This document shows positions 46,262 through 58,089 of a DNA stretch of 64,000 nucleotides, in pieces. Within the stretch, counting starts at the first letter, position 1; each line of letters begins with the position of its first letter. A program made the translations under genes and the position numbers. This DNA is from Mactra quadrangularis (lineage: Eukaryota > Mollusca > Bivalvia > Venerida > Mactridae), in the NCBI GenBank assembly GCA_025267735.1, contig CM046299.1, positions 41,369,733 through 41,433,732 of the forward strand. Reading direction: 5' to 3'. The notes under the pieces are model-generated. The model did no database searches. It was not told the DNA's origin and worked only from the letters and a program-made list of their open reading frames with translations.

Positions 46262-46481
46262 TAGCGTGTTCAGTTACCTTGAACGTTCCAAAACGTTCCG
46301 TAACGGAAGTGTCTAAAAAACTCAACCCATAGACAAATCAACCCGAGACAACTCAATCTCCTACTAACGGATTGTGTACGTTGTACCAACTTTGAGTTGA
46401 GTATTGCACGGGTTGAGTTGTCTTCGGGTTGATTTTTCCCATACCCGTAACGTTAGCTAACAGTAGTTACTGAACACGGGG
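46262..46481. mobile_element. Snapback MITE, family E, 220 bp
   Basis: Left TAGCGTGTTCAGTTACC, right end (read in reverse) CGTGTTCAGTAACTACTG. CAG lies on both sides (46259-46261, 46482-46484). Inner copies of CAACTCAACCC and GGGTTGAGTTG make most of the element self-complementary. A 3-bp CAG duplication is seen also at the other two copies. Confidence 0.65.
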
Positions 46482-46637
46482 CAGACTAAAGTTTAAATGT
46501 AAGACTCGTGTTTTAACTAACTATTCTCGTGAGTCAATTCGTTGTTATGTTTACAGACTCTCTATCTAATATTTAATGCGTTAAACAGTTTTTTGAATGT
46601 CTCTATGAATTACTATCATGCAAATTCGACTTAAAAT

Positions 46638-47272
46638 AAGCCGCAGGGCTAGCTCAGTAGTGAGTTCAGTCACCGCGAATGTTACAGAACGTTCCGTAAC
46701 GATACATTCGGAACTCTTCAGCCATTTGCTGCGGAAAATCTCGGACATATTTAGACGCTATTTTGAAACTACCGGTGTTGAAGTAAAGAAATATATGGTC
46801 GTTTAGGCATTGAGTGATGTTTCGTTTTTAGTCTGTAAATTTTGAAACATCACTCATTGCCTTAACGATCGCATATTTGTGTATTAGATTAGATTATTCG
46901 CAGCGAATGGCCGAGGAGTTCCGAATGTATCGTTATGGAACGTTCTGTAACGTTTTGTGTAATTGAACACGCTACAGTTGATAGCACGCAAGTCTTCTGA
47001 TCGAGGGGTCGTGGGTTCGATTCCCGGGCGGGGCATACTTTCGTGGAGCTTGGTCATGAAATTATTTCTGCGGCCATTCTCTCTCCTACCAATGGTTTTT
47101 AATTACGTAGAACAGTTGTCAGTCAGTGACGAAAGCACGTGCTTAGTAGTTGGTTAACAGCTAAATCCAGAGATTTAGCCTTTCCAGGAGGAGTAAGTAG
47201 GTTGACTGACCGCCGTAATATGACCTATACAATTGTTGCTACGGCGTTAAACCCAACAAAACAACAAACAAA
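46638..47272 (+). mobile_element. SINE family B interrupted by a MITE in its A-box region
   Basis: The SINE runs 46638-46657 and resumes at 46975. Its head reads CAGGGCTAGCTCAG, is broken, then continues TTGATAGCACGCAAG and GGGTTCGATTCCCGGG (B box). The body and tail GTTGCTACGGCGTTAAACCC follow. The whole is flanked by the 12-mer TCGACTTAAAAT (46626-46637, 47273-47284), showing that the parts on both sides belong to one insertion. The break separates the A box from the B box, so polymerase III transcription is very likely lost. Frames of 62-71 codons here are not genes. Confidence 0.88.
46658..46974. mobile_element. Hybrid MITE, 317 bp, nested in SINE B
   Basis: Outer ends TAGTGAGTTCAGTCAC and (in reverse) TAGCGTGTTCAATTACAC match family E, with CAG at both flanks. 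Inward, both sides have GTTACAGAACGTTCC and TAACGATA, then the CATTCGGAAC ends of the other family (46705, 46927). No 9-bp duplication separates the inner part from the outer, so it moves as one unit with composite ends. Confidence 0.75.
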
Positions 47273-47284
47273 TCGACTTAAAAT

Positions 47285-49078
47285 GCTAATATTCACGATT
47301 AATAGAAAGTTAGTTTGTAAAACAATAACTCGATCATATGTTAGAGCGTTTTAGAGACTAATCGAAGTTTTTTTATTGGAAGAGTTTATGTGAAATCATG
47401 TTTAACCACAAGTATTTACCCTCAGAACTAACAAACAGAAACATGATGCTCTTAGCTGTTTATTTTATAACTCATTGAGAAATCCGAAGATTAATGATAT
47501 TCATGGGAATATCCTAGTAGGCGGGGCTTACAAGATTTGGATAAAAAGATCACACTCATAAGATGATTCGCTGTAATAAAAAATATTCGATCATCAAAAA
47601 TCTATTTTTAACTACATTACCAAATGTTCTAAAAACAGATATTACCGATATCGTAAACTTGTAATCGAGCTGTTACGAAATCTACCGACCTATGTGGGTC
47701 GATCAAAAAATGAGTTTTTATCGACATCCTTAGTTTTGAAAGTATTTCCTCCTAGATTTTTTTCTCCTAGAATTTGATAGTACTTATTCCGTTAATCATT
47801 AGTTTAGGGTTATTTTCGGCAGCCGAGCCACTTATTAACCAATTTTTACAAGTAATAAACGACCTACCTTTTTCTCAAGAAGCCAATTACTTCTATCAGT
47901 TCAATCGAACATCGAATCCGGATCTTGAAATTCGATGTGGAGATGACAAACCCCCACGACTTGTAGTATCATGAACATACCCACTTTGCCGTGCTGCAAC
48001 CCTTTTCCAATAACATTTGGGGAATGTTTTACTGCAAACTATAGGTTTGTGTTTGCACAAGGATAAATTTGGCGGTAAATGGTATTTACATATGAAGTCT
48101 TAAGCTTAGTTTAATTTGAACAGTGAAAAATATGAATGACAGCAAAATGAGGCCGACTTTAGGAATAAAAAAACGTAAAAAAATAACATGAGTCAGCATT
48201 TAATCTAAAGCTATAGTTTTAGTTTTAGAATATTAACTAGAACCATTTTCTTATTCAGGCATGCATAGAAAAAATTCTCGTAGATATACAAACAAATTAT
48301 CAGTTATTTCTAGCTCTGCATAATCCTTTGAGGCATGATCTAGCCAACCATTTTGACTATGATTCGACAGCCAAATAATGTTATTATGACGCCATTTTGA
48401 ATACAGACAATTATAAAGTTCAGATAGTCGTCCCGTATCATTAATCAGGAACTTATTGCACAGCAATATAGACTTAATTATACTTGTGGAGTTTTCATTT
48501 TACAAATAGTTTTACAATGCATGTGAATACTCTATATATAAAACAAGAGCAGCTGAGGCATAAGCTTAACTCATGACTGATTAAATAAAATGACATTTTG
48601 GATTCAGAAATTGAGCGACTTTCTCCGCTCTATGATGTTATTTCAGTGCTGTACATGTATGATATGTTATGGGAGTAATCGAGATTGTGGTAGTTCTTTT
48701 TCTTTAGTCGGTTATGTAAAAAATTATTAAGGAACTATTTTAACCAATTGGAACCATTGAATATTTGGCAAACAAAAACATAAGATTTATACAGTGACCA
48801 TATGCGTGCGACAAATCTATGCATCTAACATAGTAAACAATCATAGGCAACCAGCTGAAGCATTATTGTCGACTTGATTAAAAAGCGAAACAGTAAGCCA
48901 TAATTTCCAGTTGACCTTTTGTATCAGAGCCACAAAGTCCTATTGCCATTTCAGATGATTCAGACGATATATGCCAAGTGTAATGAACCATAGGTACCCT
49001 GGTACAAGATTTGCGTGTTGAAACATGTTTTTTTAAGAAACCAAGTGTAGGTCACTCGATAAGAGATTCTTGTCTTGT
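47285..49078. other. AT-rich non-coding stretch
   Basis: Frames of 66 and 71 codons without recognisable family. Nothing else. Confidence 0.4.
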
Positions 49079-49162
49079 TTGTCGGTTTGTTTTGGTTTTA
49101 CGGCGCACCAACACAGAAAGGTCATATCGCGCCGAAAGCAATTAATGCTACTATGATTCTAA
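49079..49162 (-). mobile_element. SINE/LINE 3'-tail unit, family C, minus strand
   Basis: GGTTTTACGGCGCACCAACA, CAGAAAGGTCATATCGCGCC and GAAAGCAATT, reverse complement of the unit at 41347. Confidence 0.7.
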
Positions 49163-49558
49163 AGTCACGTTGCGTTGGTCGTAAATAAAGTCTTATATGA
49201 GAAACCCATTACCACATAATTGTTATATTTGTGACACATAAAATGCAAAGTTGGAATGTGAGAATGAGTTGAAACAAAACTGTAAAATCAATACAGTTAC
49301 AATGACACATAAAATCAAAATAAAACTAATAGAACGATAGCTTGCCATTTTTGTCAAACACTGTCCTAATTTGTGCGAAATTCACCACTTTTATGATTTT
49401 CTGATTAAGCATTTTTATGCGACTAAATGCCCCAATTCTAATCAATCTCGATGTATCTAGAGACGAGATATACAGAATTATGCATTTTCAAACGTTGACG
49501 GGTTGAATCTTTGGGGTGAGTGAGCAACGCATAATAGCATGGTCAGTGACTGCTTTTT

Positions 49559-49845
49559 TGTTAGATTTAACGCCGTAGCTACGCATTGTATAGGTCATAT
49601 TACGAGGGTCAGTCAACCTACTCTCTGTTCATGGAAAGGCTTAATCTCTGGATTTAGCTGTTAACTTCTAAGCTCATACTTTCGTCAGTGACTGACAACT
49701 GCCCTACATAATTAAGAATCATTGGTAGGAGAGAGAATGACCGTAGAAATGATTTCATGACCAAGCTCCACGAAAGTAGGCCCCGCCCGGGAATCGAACC
49801 CACGACCAGTACACTTGCGTGCTACCAACTGAGCAAGCCGGACGG
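49559..49845 (-). mobile_element. SINE family B, near full-length, minus strand
   Basis: Read on the minus strand: GCTTGCTCAGTTGGTAGCAC (A box), GTGGGTTCGATTCCCGGGCG (B box), CTTTCGTGGAGCTTGGTCAT, the CTGACGAAAG segment and tail GCTACGGCGTTAAA. Internal tRNA-like folding is only partial. Frames of 63-76 codons across it are not genes. Confidence 0.88.
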
Positions 49846-50667
49846 TTTGCACTATGACAATTGTGCTTCGGTTGAAAGGAACTGTGGAGCAAATCGCTAA
49901 CGGTGTTACGGAATTTTTCTTTAAAATATACTTTTGGCACAATCAATCGTTTGTCCGTTCATAATTCTGACCTTAGATATCACGTTGAAAAAAAAATACC
50001 ACGTATTAACCATAATAAAATGCAATATTTTTGTAGCATTGCGATGTGGATTTATTTAACACCCCTCAAATATATGATAGACAGCGTCCAATGTTCAAAA
50101 GAATAAATTCTAGCACAATAAACATAAAATATAATGCATTTTGTTTTGATATTGCATAGACAAGGAGAATGAGGTAAATAATGGGGAAATACAATAATGA
50201 ACTGTTTGAAATGTAAAATCATTACAATAAATTTACGACATTTTTACAATAACTTCTTAAAACCTGAAGTGTAATTCGGGAGTGACCTAAACATTAACAT
50301 AAAATATTATTTAGTGGTTTGAACCTTCTTCACAAGTAGATATAGTTTGGTTATTTTTTAATTGCAATGACTTCGTTTAAAGAACGATATAAACCATTAC
50401 AATTGATTGTTTTCAATACCTTTTATGTTAAGTATTTTGTTTACGCAATATCTCAATAGTTTAGACATGCCCTATGGCCAGTTTGCCTTTTGGCACTCAC
50501 AATTAAATGAAACAAGACTCTACTAAGATCGGGCTAATTTTCTTATAAAAACCATGGTCAATAGCAAGGCTCGGACCCACGGTAATACCACAGAGGGATC
50601 ACTAAAAGAAGTAGCCGATGACTTATCAATTAAGTTGGTAAGGAAGTGATATAGATATATATATCAC
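49846..50667. other. AT-rich non-coding stretch
   Basis: No supported feature. Confidence 0.4.
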
Positions 50668-50775
50668 GGCGTGATGGTCTGTCGTGTTCTTGAATTAGTG
50701 CTGGAACCCGGGTCGATGGCGCAGTTGGTAGCGCGCCGGGATTTGGAATCTCGAGTCCCGAAGGGGGTATGGGTT
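50668..50775 (+). mobile_element. SINE family A head with a 5' extension
   Basis: The head (A box GATGGCGCAGTTGGTAGCGC, then GGGATTTGGAATCTCGAGTC) ends within the B box at GGGTATGGGTTTTAG. Upstream, 50668-50705 (GGCGTGATGGTCTGTCGTGT and TCTTGAATTAGTGCTGGA) matches 52732-52770 before another copy. Confidence 0.75.
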
Positions 50776-52330
50776 TTAGTTGAAATAGTTGAAAATTTTG
50801 CCACACAGTCTAATTGTACAAAAACTACTATAAAAGTGAAAAAAGTCTGAATCCAATCTGCACGCCAACTTGAGATTAAGAAACACATCTGTCCAAAACT
50901 CTGCATGAACAAACCAATCAGCCATTATATGTCAGAAGTATTTAAAGTATCAAATAAATTTTAATTTCGATGGTTTGAAAAGCTTTTAAAGTTGGTCCTT
51001 TATTGACTTCTCAACGACGACATATATTTCCATGTTTCAACATAAAGTCAAATGAAGATTTTATTTGGCGTAAATTGATTTGTTAACACATGATATGTTA
51101 AATGCACACACCTAATCTTCTTAAGATAAAATATATTTACAGACTGTATAATATCATGATTAATGAAAAGTTTAGCTTTAAAAATGCAATAAAATGAGCA
51201 TTAACTTCGAATTTATATTGCTATATCGAGCATGTGAGGGATGCAGACGCTCACGAATTGTGTCAAAACACTGACGTTATCGTCTCAGCTTTGGACAGAA
51301 GTAACTAAAACAAAAACAAAAGCGACATATTTCCTGAATGTACAGGGACATCCTTTGATGACGGAGCGTGAGGCTGCTAAATTGTTAAAATAATTATGCG
51401 CATCACAAATATTGCTTGTTGACGGAAAGTAATTATGAACTTGTCAAAAATCTGCCATCTTGTCTTATGAACTTGATTTTATATAATTGTTTTACTTCGC
51501 AATTAACTTCATATATTGAAGAAAACATCTTTTTTGTGGGCCCTAAAAGTCACCTAAACATATTTATACCAAATAATGAGGGCGGAACCCTACATAATTT
51601 GGCTATATTGAAAGGGGACATACAGGTCATAAGGAAGAACATTTTTATTAGAAAATGGCCCGCCCAGTTCGTGTAGACACTAAAGTCCAAAACTGTCAAA
51701 TGGAACTTTGTTAATTTCATTTCCCTATTTTGTCATTGTGAACACTTGGTACTGCCTTTAATCAAGGGAATGTGGAATAAAGTAAACAAGTGTCAACATA
51801 TGACAAAACAAACAAACTTTATGATGGTGTTGTTTTTTTACAACGAATCCCTCATTTCATTGGCTAATTCACAAAGTAATTTTTACAGTTACTCAAGGAA
51901 TTAACATGAACATTTAAACGGGTCACATTTAAGAAAATTGGTCATCTCAGCTTTAAGCGACGTAAACAGAATGTGTATTTTACATAACAATGCGGAAATA
52001 CTCGTGAGTTCACGAATGTCTTAAGATGACCATGAGGCTTAGAGGGTATCACAGATTATACGTTTCTTACAATAGGTATTCCAACCTAAAAAATGACAAA
52101 AACAAAACAAAAAGAAATTACCACATCATTATTTCATTTAATTATAAAACTTATAACTCAAATCCTGAAGTTTATTAAACTACAGAAGTAAAATATTGAG
52201 GCCATATTTTTAACTATGAATTACTTATTTTCGCTTCAATAGAAACTTTTACCATTTAGGCAAGAGCAAAATAATGCATCCCCTCTCCCCGGTTTTTTAC
52301 TCACACCTTTGTTTTAAGCCTAGCGGAAAC
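50776..52330. other. AT-rich non-coding stretch
   Basis: An 86-codon plus frame (51416-51676) has no recognisable domain. Nothing else. Confidence 0.4.
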
Positions 52331-52333
52331 CAG

Positions 52334-52533
52334 GTGCCTGTTCAATTACCCCGAACGTTCTTAAACGTTCCGTAACGTATGGGTCGAAACAACTCAACCC
52401 GAGACAACTCAATCCTTTATTAACGGGTTAAGTTGTCCCAACTTTGAGTTGGATTATCCGCGGGTTGAGCTGTCTTCGGGTTGAGTTGTTCCGTGGCCGT
52501 CACGTTCGCTAACGGTGGTAACTGAACACGCAG
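52334..52533. mobile_element. Snapback MITE, family E, 200 bp
   Basis: GTGCCTGTTCAATTACC at the left, GGTAACTGAACACGCAG at the right, CAG at both flanks (52331-52333, 52534-52536). Inner AACTCAACCCGAGACAACTC pairs with GAGCTGTCTTCGGGTTGAG. Confidence 0.7.
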
Positions 52534-52731
52534 CAGATTTAAGCAAACGAAGATAACGAATGGCAAACATATAATCTCTCTTGTGTGAACACTCTATGAA
52601 GATTTATAGACCTTTTGACTCTTAAAACAAAATTAATGAACTTTTAAGGTAAAACTTGTTTATGATTAGAAAATAAAAAAGTGCCAAACGAAGTTTTGTT
52701 TGTTTTCTACCATTTATGGACCCGGTAACAT

Positions 52732-53080
52732 GGCGTGATGGTCTGTCGTGTTCTTGAATTGGTGTTGGATCCCGGGTCGATGGCGCAGTTGGTAGCGCGC
52801 CGGGATATGGAATCTCGTGTCCCGAAGGGGGTTCGGGTACGAATCCGACCCGGGGAGGTTATACCCTTTTTTCATGAAAATTTGAAAATAATGTCAATTT
52901 TCCTCCATTGATAAGATAAATGGAGATGTTTCCGACCTTGTTGAAGGGTAGGTGAGTACTGGTTATAGACAAAGGTCCAGGAAAGCTAGGTAAGGTGCGC
53001 TGGACGCCGTAAAATGACCTAAATTGTGTTGACACGGCGTTAAACCCAATAAACAAACAAACAAACAATAAACAAATAAA
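52732..53080 (+). mobile_element. SINE family A, full-length with 5' extension
   Basis: Extension 52732-52770, then A box GATGGCGCAGTTGGTAGCGC, B box GGGTACGAATCCGACCC, body and tail ACACGGCGTTAAACCCAATA plus AAACAAAC repeats. Frames on the minus strand (69 codons) are not genes. Confidence 0.87.
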
Positions 53081-53490
53081 CGCATTGGTGCTGAACGAGT
53101 ATTTCTTTCAGAAGGTTCTCCTTCTTTATAGCCGAGAGTGATTCGAATATTTTCTACTGTGTTGCCTGACATTTACAAGCCAATCATGGCTGACATTTTA
53201 AACCGTGAATATTCTTTTTCTAATCTTAATTAACGCCAGTGTTGATAGTAAATCATGCCTGTAAGATTTAAGTATTGTTATTGCGACAAAGGTTTTGGTA
53301 ATTACTTTTTATGCAATGTGATAAATTATAGAATTATAACTTATATTAAATGTGCGATAATTATGTTTCTTTGATTATGTGTAAAATTTAAATATTCATG
53401 CAAAAGTTTTCTCTATCCATTAATGCCAAGGACAGGGTTTCAATAATACTAATTAATTATCAAATGCCTTAACATTTACAGTGATTGTCA
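53081..53490. other. AT-rich non-coding spacer
   Basis: No supported feature. Confidence 0.4.
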
Positions 53491-53740
53491 ATAGGATTTG
53501 GAATTTCGTGTCCCAAAGGGTTCGAATCCCAACCGGGAAGGTTATACCCTTCCATGAAAATTTGACAATAATGTCAATTTACCTCCATTGGTAACATATA
53601 TGGAGAAGTTTCCGATCTTGTGCAAGGGTAGGTAAGTACTGGTTATAGACATTGGTCCAGGAAAGCTAGGTTAGGTGCGCTAGACGTCGTAAAATGGACA
53701 AAAATGTGTTGACACTGCATTAAAACCAGTAAAATAAATA
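53491..53740 (+). mobile_element. SINE family A, 5'-truncated
   Basis: Begins at GGATTTGGAATTTCGTGTCC, keeps the B box GGGTTCGAATCCC and the body, ends ACACTGCATTAAAACCAG plus TAAATAAATA. It lacks the A box. Confidence 0.82.
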
Positions 53741-54275
53741 AATAGTAATTTATACATTATTGTACTTAAAAAACCACATGTAGCCGTCAACTTCTCAATA
53801 ACTATTTTCTGTAGACAGTTGATTGAAACGTTGTAAAACGGTCAAACAAGACTTGAGACCAACTGGATTTGAACCAAAATTGTAGAGATGGGTACCGCCA
53901 GGAAATTTATACCACGGTATACCGCGTGTTTACTAAATACTACTGTATATACCACGGTATACCACAAAATAAGCCTTTAGCATGTGCCGTAGGGCTAAAC
54001 ATACACTTTTAAGAAGATCATTTATTAACTTTTAAAAACACCAAGCCCTTATTTAAGGGTATAAACTTTAACAACTTAAACATTCTTGATTTTTTTTAAA
54101 ATGTCAAATTTATCGAAAATTTGGTATTTCGTAATCTAAGTTGAAAATAACGAACCTGGGTTAAAACGAATCTGTCCGTCTAAAAAGTGTGTCATGACGC
54201 CATACGTAATTTTGCACTCTGTGAACCATTCAAAGAAACAAAAAAGAATGACTAGGTGTTTTATTTAGCACCTCA
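53741..54275. other. Non-coding stretch with CCACGGTATACC motifs
   Basis: TACCACGGTATACC occurs near 53911 and 53952 in a GGGTACCG context reminiscent of hAT-like ends, but no matching second end was found. Confidence 0.35.
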
Positions 54276-54342
54276 GTTTGTTTGTTTGTTTGGGTTTTAC
54301 GGCACATCAACACAGAAAGGTTAAATCGCGCCGTAACATTTA
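54276..54342 (-). mobile_element. SINE/LINE 3'-tail unit, family C, minus strand
   Basis: GTTTGTTTGTTTGGGTTTTA, CGGCACATCAACACAGAAAG, GTTAAATCGCGCC. Confidence 0.7.
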
Positions 54343-54612
54343 AGGCTTTAACACATTAAATGAAAAGGTCAATTCTTATACGTAACCAACATCAAATAAT
54401 ACGCATATCACGCACGCTACATTGTACCGATTTGTGACCTGATGGCCCGACTTTAAAAAACATGATTGTAAATCTTACTTGTTCGTTCAGCGCATCGCAT
54501 TTGCTGTGATGTAGATGCAAAGATCATAGAAGATATTTATAATTTGTAGACTGTCATTACATATGGTGACCACAATTAGAATAGTAAATTCTGACTCTTA
54601 GTGTCGTTAAAA

Positions 54613-54898
54613 ACCCGGGTCCAAAGCGCAGTTGGTAGCGTGCCGGGATTTGGAGGCTCGTGTCCCGAAGGGGGTACGGGTTCGAATCCCACCCAGGGAG
54701 GCTATCCCCTTCCATTAAAATTTGACAATAATGTCAGTTTTCCTCCATTGATTAGATAATATGGAGAAATTTCCAGCCTTGTGGAAGGGTAGGTGAGTAC
54801 TGGTTATAGACAAAGGTCCAGGAAAGCTAGGTTAGATGCGCTGGACGCCGTAAAATGACCTAAATCGTGTTGATACGGCGTTAAATCCAGTAAAATAT
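54613..54898 (+). mobile_element. SINE family A, full-length, plus strand
   Basis: A box CAAAGCGCAGTTGGTAGCGT, B box CGGGTTCGAATCCCACCC, body with GACAATAATGTCAGTTTTCC and GTCCAGGAAAGCTAGG, tail GATACGGCGTTAAATCCAG. A 64-codon minus frame is a shadow of the SINE. Confidence 0.88.
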
Positions 54899-55425
54899 GG
54901 CCATTAAAAATATCAACAGAACGTGACGACAGAATGGAAATGTAGTCGGGCACAAATGAATCTAGATAAACGATATTGCTCCTTTTAACACTTGTCAAAA
55001 AATGCTTCAGTACATGCGCTTTCGTATTTGACTGATTTTATTTATACATTGTATAATATGCACTGTGATGATTTATTTATTTCTAAATATTTCACCAACT
55101 GTTTTATTTCATTCGCTTGATTCAAGAACTTTCAATGTTTGCATTCTGATTATAATTCATACTCAAAAATTATGATTTTAATTCGTTTTCTAACACATCG
55201 TGATCTTATAATAGAAAATGTTTCCTTTCTATTAATTTAATGGGTTTTATGATATGCTAATAAAGAAAAGAAACAAAAATAAATGTCATGTTGCTTTTTG
55301 CAACAACGAAGTATTAATTTGAGCATAAACCTCAGACCCCCAAATTATGGAAAAATGCAATAGATCTAATTGTCGGTTTTTTAAAATAACTTTACAAAAT
55401 CTTAGGCAATTTTAAGGAATAATCA
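54899..55425. other. AT-rich non-coding stretch
   Basis: No supported feature. Confidence 0.4.
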
Positions 55426-55480
55426 GCGCGATTTAACATTACTGTGTTGATTCGCCGTAAAACCCGAACAAACAAACAAG
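55426..55480 (+). mobile_element. SINE/LINE 3'-tail unit, family C, plus strand
   Basis: CGCGATTTAACATTACTGTG, TTGATTCGCCGTAAAACCC and AACAAACAAAC; a diverged copy of the unit at 41347. Confidence 0.6.
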
Positions 55481-55774
55481 GAATAATAACTTACCTTCGA
55501 ACACAAATGCAGAAACACAAATCCCCCTCTGAGTTCCTAAACAACAGACTTTAGCACAAAATTATACTTCGAAAGGTAGTAGGCCAGTCACGTTGAAACA
55601 ATCCCTTAGTAATCGTTGTCACTGGTTCTGAAGGTCTCCATGCTTCAACATTCGCCTAAATACATATGCTTTAACTAACTGCAGCTACGTTTTATGTTGA
55701 TGAAAGTGACGACACGGTAATATCCGGTCAGTTTGCAACAATTCCTCAGTAATCAATGGCACTGGGTCTGAAGA

Positions 55775-56172
55775 CAATCTGATTAAAACCCGATCTAAAA
55801 GTTTACACTCGCATACTCGCTAATTTAGATCTGGACTTTTCCAAACGAAGGTCACGTTCAGGTGACCTTTTCTCATCATAATATTCATGACGAAATTGTT
55901 ATGATACGTAACTTGTTTACATCGTCTACGTCACACAATTTGAAATGAGCCACCCAATAGCAGACTGTGAATAATTCTGCTGTTAAATAAACATGCAAAC
56001 CTTGGTTTAAAAATAGAAATTACGAAATCAAAATGTGTTTAATAGTGTTTTCGTCTAGATGAAAGCTACGCATTGATTGGTCGACACAAAGTTTATCTCG
56101 ACGTGACCTTCCACGGAGAAAGTAGAGAGCTTGTACGACAATGCTCTACAGGATATCTGTTTACGGAGAGTG
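55775..56172 (+). mobile_element. CAATCT-family element, copy 3 (398 bp)
   Basis: CAATCTGATTAAAACCCGAT to GTTTACGGAGAGTG. Flanks GTCTGAAGA (55766-55774) and GTCTGAGGA (56173-56181) match in 8 of 9 positions. Unlike copy 1 it keeps GTTATGATACGTAACTTG and ACATCGTCTACGTCAC in the middle. Two opposite frames (78 and 89 codons) overlap its right part; neither is supported. Confidence 0.75.
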
Positions 56173-56426
56173 GTCTGAGGACGACAATGCTCAAAGATGC
56201 TACATACTTCTGTTCCAGATGTGTTTTTACACTCCCTTTTCTGAAAAATAGAGTCAGAGTTTACGTTTATGAAAGTGACGTCAGTAGACATTTTGGCTAC
56301 TACGATTTATACGACAAATGCCAATTTATTGCAATGTTTTAAAATCTTACCGGTTTACACAGCTTTATGATTTTACGATAGCTAATCGACTACACACACG
56401 AATGACGTAACGTATCAGATATAACC

Positions 56427-56514
56427 AGAAGGGTATAACCTCCCCGGTGGGATTCAAACCCGTACCCCCTTTGGGGCACGAGATTCCTAATCCCTGTGCT
56501 ACCGACCTGGGTTT
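56427..56514 (-). mobile_element. SINE family A head, minus strand
   Basis: Read in reverse: CCCAGGTCGGTAGCACAGGG (altered A box), GGGTTTGAATCCCACCGGGG (altered B box), GTTATACCCTTC. The body is missing. Confidence 0.75.
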
Positions 56515-58074
56515 TAACTGTTTTAACATTAACAAACGGAGTGCTACATGAGACACAAATCCTAATTATTTTAATACAAAGAGAGTCTGAACGAACAACA
56601 GTTGTAAGTAATGAGCATCAACATGTGTGTTTTCAGGTAAAATGTGATATAGTGTTTTATTGGGATTAAGATAGTTGTTGTTCACAGGCGAGAATGTGAG
56701 CTTTACATTATGATACATTGTATCTAGGCATATTTACCTTGTTTAAGACACCTGGCCACCGCTGTATGGCTTAAAAATGTTAAAATGTGATACTTTACAT
56801 TGCTTAACATTTCGTCGGATGTGTTCCTACTGTGCATAGCGTGCTCGATACACTCAATGTCTAGTTATGAAAATACAAGGGTTACCTTGTACATATCAAG
56901 ATTTGTTACTAAACATCAGAAAATAGTGGCAGAGAAGTTAATTAATTTTCCAACTCAACTCTGCTTAATTTGATGTCTCTGAGTTTGTGGGTGCATTCGT
57001 AGTGTCAAAGACCTGTTATACCCAGTCATGTAAACATCGGAAAACTACTATATTAGAATAATTATTCTAAATGCCTCACTTCTTTATGGAATTAGTGAGA
57101 CAAACGTTAGTAAAAAACCAGTGAAACTTTTAACAAATCTCTTACGAAAAAAGTTATCGTAAGTCAGTTTTATAAATTTCGCAGTGCAAAATCAAAGGAT
57201 AATAAACATAACTAAGATATATTATTCAAAAGTTATGCAACATTCTTCATTATTTTAAGTATTTGGAAATGATTGGCAACAAAGGGGCCGTTATATTCTC
57301 GTTTGTGACTTACGATCATTCTTAACGTAAGATTGTGGAAAATAACGCCACAGTGTACCAAGTAAACAAGTTAGTTTTTTATTCCATGACAATCATGGAA
57401 TAAAATCATGGAATATTCAGTATATTAGCGTAATTAGCTATGGAAAATACTTACTCACTTTAAGCTTGAAGATTCTCAATACCATATTTGGACAAACGAT
57501 TGATGCCAAAGAGTTGTTAATAATAAAAAAGAATGCTATATTGAACTGTAAATTTTTAGTAAGTCATTATTCTACTAACCTCGAACCTAAAATGTCAGTA
57601 TATTACTTGTTTGTACTCGCATCACTTTATTTAACCAATGGAAATGTCACAAGGGTATTCCAGCGAGATATTAATATAACGCCAAGACTTTAATCTTCCA
57701 TACCAGGGCATAGGGCTTGATACTTACATACTCCAACATTTGCTAGTTCACAGATTCTAGCTTGAAAACTTTTCTTTAACTAGAAATTGCCTGGAAAGAG
57801 TTTTAAACAATAAATGTGTCTACCGATAATGACAATTTTATAACAAACTGACGTACAACTATAACAAGAAACGTAATGTGGAAATCACATTAACGCAAAA
57901 ATTTCAAAGGAAAATAATCCATTATAAAGTTAGATAGAGTTACGGTTACTTTATAATTCTGTTCATCACATAGTATGTTATCATTGTATGAAGTTTCGTA
58001 AAGATCTGACAATTAATGGCAGAAATATATTCTAAATTGAAAACTTTAACGCAATTGTTAACGACACCTGACGC
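56515..58074. other. AT-rich non-coding stretch
   Basis: A short palindrome CCATGACAATCATGG lies at 57385-57399. A 75-codon frame (57466-57693) has no recognisable family. Confidence 0.4.
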
Positions 58075-58089
58075 CCGCCCGCCCGCCCG
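58072..58089. repeat. (GCCC)n patch
   Basis: About four GCCC units in otherwise AT-rich DNA. Confidence 0.8.

Noticed and set aside
48547..48600. Another ACAAGAG-type repeat start (AACAAGAGCAGCTGAGGCAT)
   Set aside because: The resemblance is limited to about 10 bp and no body follows.
53880..53970. hAT-like end with GGGTACCG and CCACGGTATACC
   Set aside because: No second end or 8-bp duplication was found.
29066..56172. LTR retrotransposon with the 0.4-kb repeats as LTRs
   Set aside because: Copies 1 and 2 are inverted, copy 3 is 20 kb away, ends are not TG...CA, and each copy has its own flanking duplication.
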